Of a DNA stretch of 10,377 bases, positions 1-5,241 are shown piece after piece. A program made the translations under genes and the position numbers. Each line of letters starts with the position of its first letter. The stretch's first letter is position 1. The stretch covers positions 1 to 10,377 of the forward strand of contig JAFOXS010000315.1 in the NCBI GenBank assembly GCA_017391665.1. The letters are read 5' to 3'. Below the pieces are notes generated by a model. It ran no database searches. It was given only the letters and a program-made list of their open reading frames with translations, and had not been told where the DNA came from. Source of the DNA: Alistipes sp. GTDB taxonomy: Bacteria > Bacteroidota > Bacteroidia > Bacteroidales > Rikenellaceae.

Positions 1-720
1 GCCGTCAACCTCGTCACCCGTCTCCACGGTCGTACCCTCGTGCAGCACGAAGAGTTCGGTAGAGGAGCGGTCGGGAGAGCTCTTGATCGAAACCGACGAG
101 CTCATGATTACAGCCTCCGATTTACTTACCATAACACCGCGTGCACTAATGGCAAAGGCTGTCGTAACGAAAAATATCAATCCGCACGCAATCATCAAAT
201 AGAATCCCGTCTTGCGAGCCGAGAGACGCTGCGAGAGTAGATATACAAGCGCTGCAACGAGCGTAGCGACAAGCACGATCAGCGACAAAACGGTCCAGGC
301 GTTGCCACCCATCACGTCGCGCAGCGAGCGCATCCATGTAAAGAGGAAGAACTCGGGAATCTCGTCAATAATATCCTTGGTCGACTGCTCAGCATACTCC
401 AGATTGTGACGTATATCCTCATCGGCGGGCGCAAGGCGCAGAGCTCGATGATAGAAGAGAATGGCGTGAGCCGTATCGCCCTGCTTGAAGTAGGCATTGG
501 CCATATTGTAGTAGAGCGGAGCCGAACACAACCCCTCGGCAGTGATAGCCTCATAGGATGAGAGAGCCGCTGTATAGTCGCCACTATTATAGGCTGCATT
601 AGCCTTCTCCCACAAAGCCATGGCATCGGGGGCGGTAGCCTCGCCCGACTTAGGCTCGCTCTGAGCATAGGCCGCAGTGCAGAAAAGTATGATAGTCAAT
701 AACGCGAATAATCTCTTCAT
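1..720 (-). CDS. batE: BatE: TPR and SH3-type membrane protein, partial (C-terminus beyond left edge)
   Basis: The frame stays open from the ATG at 720 to the window edge (240 codons, no stop), so the C-terminus is missing. Residues 1-20 form a signal peptide (MKRLFALLTIILFCTAAYAQ). Residues about 35-100 are TPR-like, with NAAYNSGDYTAALSSYEA followed by LYYNMANAYFKQGDTAHAIL and a third helix pair containing HRALRLAPADEDIRHNL. Two hydrophobic segments follow at about 142-163 and 173-191. From about 200 the sequence (VSIKSSPDRSSTELFVLHEG) matches the start of a bacterial SH3 domain. TPR, two membrane helices and SH3 is the layout of BatE from Bacteroides aerotolerance (bat) operons. The start lies 3 bases after the batD stop, so the two genes are almost certainly co-transcribed. 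The biochemical role of Bat proteins is not firmly known; they have been linked to oxygen tolerance and envelope stress. Confidence 0.88.
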   Translation of the reverse strand, partial: MKRLFALLTIILFCTAAYAQSEPKSGEATAPDAMALWEKANAAYNSGDYTAALSSYEAITAEGLCSAPLYYNMANAYFKQGDTAHAILFYHRALRLAPADEDIRHNLEYAEQSTKDIIDEIPEFFLFTWMRSLRDVMGGNAWTVLSLIVLVATLVAALVYLLSQRLSARKTGFYLMIACGLIFFVTTAFAISARGVMVSKSEAVIMSSSVSIKSSPDRSSTELFVLHEGTTVETGDEVDG

Positions 721-723
721 GGC

Positions 724-2562
724 TTAACGTTTAATGATTGACTCAATACGTGAAATAATATTTACACCCTCGGCATATACGTCGCTCATCTGCACCGACT
801 CGGCAGGCGAATACTGCGCCTCGTCGCAACGCGATATGATGTCGGTGAAGTGCTGTGCATCCTCCTGGTGACAACCCTTGCGCTGCAACTGCTCGCGGAT
901 ATTCTCCTTCGTGAGAGAGGATACGGGTATGTTGAGCTTATCGCTCATATAACCCCACAGCGCACGCAACATCTCCTCGAAGAAGGCGTGGCGGTTCTGC
1001 TCGCGCATGAACTTCTCGGCCTTATGGAATCGCTGAATGGCCACCTTATTTGCACGACGGTTACGCACGAGCACCGTATTGCGGCTATCGCGAATCTTGC
1101 GACGAAGGATAAAGTATGCCACGGCGGCTGCAACAAGGATAAGCAGCAGCACGACAAAGTATGCTCCGCTCAGCATAAACGGTGCGGCAGAGGCCTGCAG
1201 TGCAGGATTACCCAGTTTGATGAAGCGGATGTCGCTACCCAGCTGACGCACACCCTCCTTCGATGTGCCCGTAATGAGCTGTGCGGGTGTAGCAGCACCA
1301 GCCGATCCGTCAGGCGAGATATTGAGCGTGAGGGGTGCCGACGAGAGGGTTATATAACTCTGCTTCTCGGGGCTGAAGAAAGTGAACTCGATAGGCGGTA
1401 CATCATACTCGCCCTCGGCACGGGCGATGAAGGGGTACTCGAACTGACGATAGCCCGTAGTGCCAGCCGTAGTGCTGTTGATATTCTCGGTCGAACGTAC
1501 ATCGTAGAGTTCAAACGACGAGGGGAGATTTAGCTTCGGCGCCTCGAGGAAGGTGATGTTTCCCGTACCCGAGATGCGAACGGTATATGATGCAGCCGAA
1601 TTGGCCTTGAGCTCCGTAGCCGGGAGTTGCGTATCCATGCTGAACGAACCCACAGCACCCGTAAACGATGCTGGCGCACCTGCGGGCAACTCCTTGACTG
1701 TTACACGCACGGCGCCCGTTGTGAGCTTGCGAGGTACGTTATAGACCTCCGAGCCACCACCAAAGAAGGGATCGAAGGCACGCGACGAGCGCATAATGAC
1801 CTGCGCTATGGCGGTGATGTCGGCGGGCTCGATAGTGAGCACACCAGCCTGCTGGGGATACAAAAGATACTCCTTGATGACCTGCGAGTCGTAGACCTTG
1901 CCATCGACCGTCTGACGCGTGGGACGGTAGTTGTCGGTTGGCAGCTCCTGCGACCAGAAACCATTGAATGACGGCAACTTGGCATTTTCGAATCCTGCAA
2001 TGCTGGCACGCGTATAGAGCGTGAGCGAAGCACGGATCGGCTCGCCCTGATAGACCTCCGTGCGAGAGAGGTTAAGACGCAACAGGATGTCGTCCTGCGC
2101 TATCTGGTTCTGCACGGCTGTACCCTGCTCGGCGGCAGCCTGCTGCTGGCGCTGTGCCGACTGCTCGACAACTTCGATGGGGGTAGCCTTGGTCGTAAAC
2201 TTTTTGCCATCGACCTCAACTTCTGCGGCTCCAATGGTAATGTTACCCGCCGATTGTGCCATCACAACGTAGGTGATGGTGTAGGTGGTCTTGCTGCTGC
2301 TCACGCCATTGATCGACTGGAACGAGCGTCCCGTAGCCGTCGTGGGGCCAGCCAGCACCTCCAGCCCCTCGAAGGATGGGGTGTGGAAACTGTCGCCATC
2401 GGGCTTGCCGTTGGTGAGCACAAACTCTACACGGAACATCTCACCAGCGGTGACGATGAGCGGAGTGTTGATCTCGAAAGTAACATTACCATCGGCACGT
2501 GACGTGAAAAACGTAAACGTGGCGACAAGTAGAAGAATAGTATGTCTTAAGAGTGATTTCAT
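724..2562 (-). CDS. batD: BatD: oxygen-tolerance family membrane protein
   Basis: This is a 612-residue protein of typical BatD size. It has an N-terminal signal peptide (about 1-24, hydrophobic core ILLLVATFTFF), then a long periplasmic region of beta-rich, immunoglobulin-like repeats. Repeat starts are visible near residue 27 (VTFEINTPLIVTAGEMFRVE), 162 (LRLNLSRTEVYQGEPIRASL) and 308 (SMDTQLPATELKANSAASYT). One transmembrane helix lies at about 463-487 and is followed by a basic stop-transfer stretch (LRRKIRDSRN). The cytoplasmic tail of about 125 residues contains the family-typical ALWGYMSDKLNIPVSSLT. These features match the BatD/oxygen-tolerance family, thought to work with the von Willebrand-domain proteins BatA and BatB at the inner membrane. 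batE follows after 3 bases. Unlike many Bacteroidota bat operons, the upstream neighbour is fumarase, not batC or batB. The function call rests on family membership and order; the exact molecular role is unknown. Confidence 0.9.
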   Translation of the reverse strand: MKSLLRHTILLLVATFTFFTSRADGNVTFEINTPLIVTAGEMFRVEFVLTNGKPDGDSFHTPSFEGLEVLAGPTTATGRSFQSINGVSSSKTTYTITYVVMAQSAGNITIGAAEVEVDGKKFTTKATPIEVVEQSAQRQQQAAAEQGTAVQNQIAQDDILLRLNLSRTEVYQGEPIRASLTLYTRASIAGFENAKLPSFNGFWSQELPTDNYRPTRQTVDGKVYDSQVIKEYLLYPQQAGVLTIEPADITAIAQVIMRSSRAFDPFFGGGSEVYNVPRKLTTGAVRVTVKELPAGAPASFTGAVGSFSMDTQLPATELKANSAASYTVRISGTGNITFLEAPKLNLPSSFELYDVRSTENINSTTAGTTGYRQFEYPFIARAEGEYDVPPIEFTFFSPEKQSYITLSSAPLTLNISPDGSAGAATPAQLITGTSKEGVRQLGSDIRFIKLGNPALQASAAPFMLSGAYFVVLLLILVAAAVAYFILRRKIRDSRNTVLVRNRRANKVAIQRFHKAEKFMREQNRHAFFEEMLRALWGYMSDKLNIPVSSLTKENIREQLQRKGCHQEDAQHFTDIISRCDEAQYSPAESVQMSDVYAEGVNIISRIESIIKR

Positions 2563-2617
2563 CTGCTGTGGTCTTAGTCCTCAACAAAACGTAACATTGC
2601 CGCGATTTATTTCACGG

Positions 2618-2648
2618 CAAAGGTAAAAACAAGGGGTTGTTCCTGCAA
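2618..2648 (-). promoter_or_regulatory. Probable batD promoter (Bacteroidota type)
   Basis: Read on the minus strand, TTG at 2648-2646 and TACCTTTG at 2625-2618 are separated by 20 bases, fitting the Bacteroidota -33/-7 consensus (TTG, then TAnnTTTG). Transcription would start near 2611, about 50 bases before the batD ATG. The -33 element lies inside the hairpin that appears to terminate the fumarase transcript. The match is by eye only. Confidence 0.55.
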
Positions 2649-2667
2649 AAAATTGCACCAACCCCTT
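2625..2667 (-). terminator. Probable terminator of the fumarase transcript
   Basis: AAGGGGTTG (2631-2639) is a perfect inverted repeat of CAACCCCTT (2659-2667). A second nested stem is TGCAA (2644-2648) with TTGCA (2653-2657) closing an AAAA loop. On the minus strand the hairpin is followed by G and five T residues (2630-2625), as in an intrinsic terminator. It lies about 135 bases after the fumarase stop. The T-tract is short, so efficiency may be moderate. Confidence 0.6.
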
Positions 2668-2680
2668 GATATTTATGCTT

Positions 2681-2800
2681 GAACGTGGTCTGCAAGTGGG
2701 TTTTCAAGGCTTGCGAAACCGTAGAACCGCAGCATACTATGACGTATGTGAGGATTCTAAGGTTGAGCGTAACGCAGAAAACACCTTGCAGGGCGCGTTC
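2681..2800. repeat. 120-base imperfect palindrome downstream of the fumarase gene
   Basis: The two halves pair around a centre near 2740/2741. The paired blocks, from outside in, are GAACG (2681-2685) with CGTTC (2796-2800), CTGCAAG (2690-2696) with CTTGCAG (2785-2791), GGGTTTTC (2698-2705) with GAAAACAC (2777-2784, 7 of 8), AACCGTAGAA (2717-2726) with TTCTAAGGTT (2755-2764, 9 of 10) and CATAC (2733-2737) with GTATG (2744-2748). One weakly paired internal loop lies at 2706-2716 opposite 2765-2776. It starts 2 bases after the fumarase stop and holds no plausible gene. It could be an interspersed REP- or MITE-like repeat, or a structured 3' UTR. Only one copy is in this window. Confidence 0.75.
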
Positions 2801-2802
2801 GA

Positions 2803-4419
2803 TTAATGAGCGTACTCGGCGAAGAAGTCGTTACCCTTATCATCCACGATGATGAATGCGGGGAAGTTCTCCACATAGATCTTACGCACTGCCTCCATGC
2901 CGAGCTCGGGGAAGTCAACAACCTCAACGCTCTTGATAGAGTTCTTTGCCAATACGGCTGCGGGGCCACCAATTGAGCCGAGGTAGAAACCGCCGTTAGC
3001 CTTACAAGCGTCGGTCACAGCCTGCGAGCGGTTACCCTTCGCTACCATAACCATTGAGCCGCCAGCCTTCTGGAACAGATCAACGTAGGGATCCATACGA
3101 CCTGCTGTAGTGGGACCGAACGAACCTGAAGCCATACCCTCGGGAGTCTTAGCAGGACCCGCGTAATATACGGGGTGCTTCTTGAAGTACTCGGGCATAG
3201 GCTGACCCTCGTCGAGCATCTGCTTGATGCGTGCGTGAGCGATGTCACGAGCCACGATCAGAGTACCCTTCAGGTCAAGACGGGTCTTGATAGGATACTG
3301 AGTAAGGATCTCACGAACCTTATCCATACCCTCATCCAGGTCGATATCTACTGCGGGGCTCATTGCGGGAGCCTGTGCGGGCAGGAAGCGTGCGGGATTC
3401 TTCTCCAGTTTCTCAACGAAGATACCCTCGGGAGTGATCTTCGCCTTGATGTTACGGTCAGCCGAGCAGCTTACGCCGATAGCCACGGGGCAGCTTGCTG
3501 CGTGACGAGGAGCGCGAATAACGCGAACGTCGTGAACGTAGTACTTACCACCGAACTGGGCACCCATACCCATCTCCTGGCACATCTTGGTGATCTTCTC
3601 CTCCCACTCGATGTCGCGGAAGCAGCGGCCACCCTCGTTACCCGATGTGGGCAGGTGATCAAGATAACCAGCCGAAGCCTTCTTTACGGTTGACAAGCAC
3701 ATCTCAGCCGATGTACCACCGATACATACTGCGAGGTGGTAGGGAGGACAAGCCGAAGTACCCAGATCCTTCAAGTGATCAGCAAAGAACGCCATGAGTG
3801 ACTTCTCGTTCAAAAGCGCCTTGGTCTGCTGATAGAGGAATGTCTTATTAGCTGAGCCACCACCCTTGGTGATGAACAGGAACTCATACTCCATAGAGCC
3901 GGGGTGACCAGCGTAGATGTCGATCTGTGCGGGAAGGTTGGTGCCAGAGTTCTTCTCCTCGGTCATCGTGAAGGGAACAACCTGTGAGTAGCGGAGGTTG
4001 CGCTCCTTGTATGTCTCGTAAACACCCTTAGCGATGCACTCGGCATCGTCAGCGCCTGTATATACATCCTCACCCTTGTGACCGATGCAGATAGCGGTAC
4101 CTGTATCCTGGCAAGTGGGGAGCTCACCCTCGGCAGCCACAACCTGGTTGCAGAGCATGGTGTATGCTACGAACTTATCGTTGTCCGATGACTCGGGATC
4201 CTCCAGAATGTTAGCCAACTTCTGCAAGTGTGAGGGGCGGAGGTAGAACGAAACGTCGCTGTAAGCGCGCTTTGAGAGCAACTCCAGACCCTTGGGGTCA
4301 ACCTTCAAAATCTTACGTCCGTCGCACTCTACGACCTTCACGTAATCCTTGGTCACGAGTTCATACTCGGTAGTATCCTTCTCAATGGGATAGGGTTCCT
4401 GATAGATAAAATCAGCCAT
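2803..4419 (-). CDS. Fumarate hydratase, class I (iron-sulfur)
   Basis: The product (538 residues) catalyses reversible hydration of fumarate to L-malate in the cytoplasm, in the TCA cycle or, run backwards, in the reductive branch feeding fumarate respiration common in gut Bacteroidota. It has the length and features of single-chain FumA/FumB-type enzymes. The three cysteines expected to hold the [4Fe-4S] cluster are visible at 103 (PTCQDTGTA), 224 ([19 protein letters not shown]) and 318 ([14 protein letters not shown]). The N-terminal alpha-type domain is followed by a beta-type domain from about 370 ([23 protein letters not shown], then [16 protein letters not shown]). The start ATG at 4419 has an A-rich leader typical of the phylum. 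The gene appears monocistronic, transcribed from its own divergent promoter and closed by a terminator. Such Fe-S enzymes are generally oxygen-sensitive. The symbol fumA or fumB would be arbitrary, so it is left blank. Confidence 0.96.
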   Translation of the reverse strand: MADFIYQEPYPIEKDTTEYELVTKDYVKVVECDGRKILKVDPKGLELLSKRAYSDVSFYLRPSHLQKLANILEDPESSDNDKFVAYTMLCNQVVAAEGELPTCQDTGTAICIGHKGEDVYTGADDAECIAKGVYETYKERNLRYSQVVPFTMTEEKNSGTNLPAQIDIYAGHPGSMEYEFLFITKGGGSANKTFLYQQTKALLNEKSLMAFFADHLKDLGTSACPPYHLAVCIGGTSAEMCLSTVKKASAGYLDHLPTSGNEGGRCFRDIEWEEKITKMCQEMGMGAQFGGKYYVHDVRVIRAPRHAASCPVAIGVSCSADRNIKAKITPEGIFVEKLEKNPARFLPAQAPAMSPAVDIDLDEGMDKVREILTQYPIKTRLDLKGTLIVARDIAHARIKQMLDEGQPMPEYFKKHPVYYAGPAKTPEGMASGSFGPTTAGRMDPYVDLFQKAGGSMVMVAKGNRSQAVTDACKANGGFYLGSIGGPAAVLAKNSIKSVEVVDFPELGMEAVRKIYVENFPAFIIVDDKGNDFFAEYAH

Positions 4420-4517
4420 AATTTTCTTTTATTTTATTTGTTTACAAAATATTTCTTCTGTCCAGCGGCCCGACAAAGGCCTATCAGCCATACGGCCAAA
4501 TGTAATAAAAATCTCCG

Positions 4518-4548
4518 CAAATTTATAAAAATAAAGTGTAATTAACAA
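4518..4548 (-). promoter_or_regulatory. Probable fumarase promoter
   Basis: On the minus strand TTG (4548-4546) and TAAATTTG (4525-4518) are spaced by 20 bases, a good fit to the Bacteroidota -33/-7 pattern. The leader would be about 90 bases. A second TAnnTTTG match (TACATTTG, 4504-4497) lies nearer the gene but lacks a spaced TTG, so it is the weaker candidate. Confidence 0.55.
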
Positions 4549-4560
4549 TATTACCGTTTT

Positions 4561-4596
4561 TTTTACTCCGAAAGGGGTAAAATAGCCCGCTTTTAC
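4561..4596. promoter_or_regulatory. Overlapping inverted repeats upstream of ridA
   Basis: TTTTACTCC (4561-4569) and GGGGTAAAA (4574-4582) pair over 9 bases, with one G-T pair, around a GAAA loop. The same GTAAAA (4577-4582) is also an exact inverted repeat of TTTTAC at 4591-4596, directly before the ridA -7 box. The three half-sites could be an operator between the divergent ridA and fumarase genes. No regulator is identified and the sites are short. Confidence 0.3.
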
Positions 4597-4597
4597 G

Positions 4598-4605
4598 TAT
4601 ATTTG
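4598..4605 (+). promoter_or_regulatory. Probable ridA -7 promoter element
   Basis: TATATTTG matches the Bacteroidota TAnnTTTG -7 consensus exactly and would place the transcription start near 4612, about 40 bases before the ridA ATG. No clear TTG is seen at the expected -33 spacing, so the promoter may be weak or need an activator. Confidence 0.5.
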
Positions 4606-4653
4606 CAGGACAAAACAGAGAGCAAAAATTCAAAACAATAAAACCCGTTTACG

Positions 4654-5028
4654 ATGAAAAAGATTATCGCATCGCCCCTCGCGCCCAAGGCCGTGGGTCC
4701 CTATTCGCAGGCCGTTGAGAGCAACGGTACATTATATGTTTCAGGCCAGCTGCCTATCGACGCTTCAACGGGCAAGATGGCAGAGGGTATCGAGGAGCAG
4801 ACTCGTCAGTCGCTCACCAACCTGCGCTACATCATCGAGGAGGCCGGATACACTCTGGCTGACGTAGTGAAAGTAACTGTATTACTGGACAATATCGCTG
4901 ATTTTGCTGCCATGAACGGCGTCTATGCAACCTTCTTTACCGAGCAGATGCCCGCTCGCGTATGCTACGAGGTTGCCAAGCTGCCCATGGGTGCAATGGT
5001 CGAGATCGATGCTACCGTTACACGATAA
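4654..5028 (+). CDS. ridA: RidA: reactive enamine/imine deaminase
   Basis: This 124-residue protein is a full-length member of the RidA (YjgF/YER057c/UK114) family. RidA is a trimeric cytoplasmic enzyme that hydrolyses reactive 2-aminoacrylate and related enamines or imines released by PLP enzymes such as threonine/serine dehydratase, giving 2-ketoacids and ammonia. The family signature is visible: GPYSQAV with Tyr17 near the N-terminus, YVSGQLPID at 28-36, and the C-terminal PARVCYEVAKLPMGAMVEID with Arg102, Cys104 and Glu117. These correspond to the catalytic-site residues Tyr17, Arg105, Cys107 and Glu120 of E. coli RidA. It is transcribed alone, divergently from fumarase, and closed by a strong terminator. 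No biosynthetic partner gene lies beside it, which suggests a general housekeeping role. Confidence 0.95.
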   Translation: MKKIIASPLAPKAVGPYSQAVESNGTLYVSGQLPIDASTGKMAEGIEEQTRQSLTNLRYIIEEAGYTLADVVKVTVLLDNIADFAAMNGVYATFFTEQMPARVCYEVAKLPMGAMVEIDATVTR

Positions 5029-5063
5029 GCAAAGCGAAAGAAAAATATTCTTTTCAGAAAAAT

Positions 5064-5103
5064 ATGCGTCGGAGCGTGCTCTGGCGCATGTTTTTATTTT
5101 TTG
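5064..5103 (+). terminator. Intrinsic terminator after ridA
   Basis: ATGCGTCGGAGC (5064-5075) pairs with GCTCTGGCGCAT (5078-5089) through a 4-base apical loop, with two G-T pairs, and is followed by GTTTTTATTTTTTG (5090-5103). It sits 35 bases after the ridA stop and should isolate ridA from nrdJ. Confidence 0.85.
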
Positions 5104-5144
5104 TTGAAAAGTTGTGAAAATATTGTCCTCAAATAATTGGTTAC

Positions 5145-5184
5145 GGCGAGAAAAATTAAGACCTTTGTAATGGTGATTCTCGCC
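5145..5184. promoter_or_regulatory. Inverted repeat in the nrdJ promoter region (candidate operator)
   Basis: GGCGAGAA (5145-5152) is an exact inverted repeat of TTCTCGCC (5177-5184), with 24 bases between them. The right arm ends 6 bases before the probable -7 box and the interval includes the -33 region. This placement suits a repressor site that would block RNA polymerase. It does not resemble the AT-rich NrdR-box pattern, so the regulator is unknown. Confidence 0.4.
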
Positions 5185-5198
5185 CCTTTATAAATTTG
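5164..5198 (+). promoter_or_regulatory. Probable nrdJ promoter
   Basis: TAAATTTG (5191-5198) matches TAnnTTTG, with TTTG at 5164-5167 upstream. The 23-base spacing is slightly longer than usual. Transcription would start near 5205, leaving a leader of about 37 bases rich in A residues before the ATG at 5242, too short for a cobalamin riboswitch. Confidence 0.5.
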
Positions 5199-5241
5199 CA
5201 CACACAATCGCAATATATAAACAAAAAAAATAAAAGCACTT

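Noticed and set aside
850..1533. A 227-codon plus-strand open frame antisense to batD
   Set aside because: It lies wholly within batD, its protein is compositionally odd (many Arg, Leu and Cys), and batD has clear family features in the other strand.
3175..3693. A 172-codon plus-strand open frame antisense to fumarase
   Set aside because: It is the shadow of the conserved fumarase coding frame; no domain is recognisable.
4461..4500. Repeated GGCC motifs in the fumarase leader as a regulatory RNA
   Set aside because: The possible stems are only 4 bases long and no consistent fold is visible.
5029..5241. A cobalamin riboswitch before the B12-dependent reductase
   Set aside because: The probable leader is only about 37 bases, and no B12-box-like sequence or suitable fold is visible in the gap.
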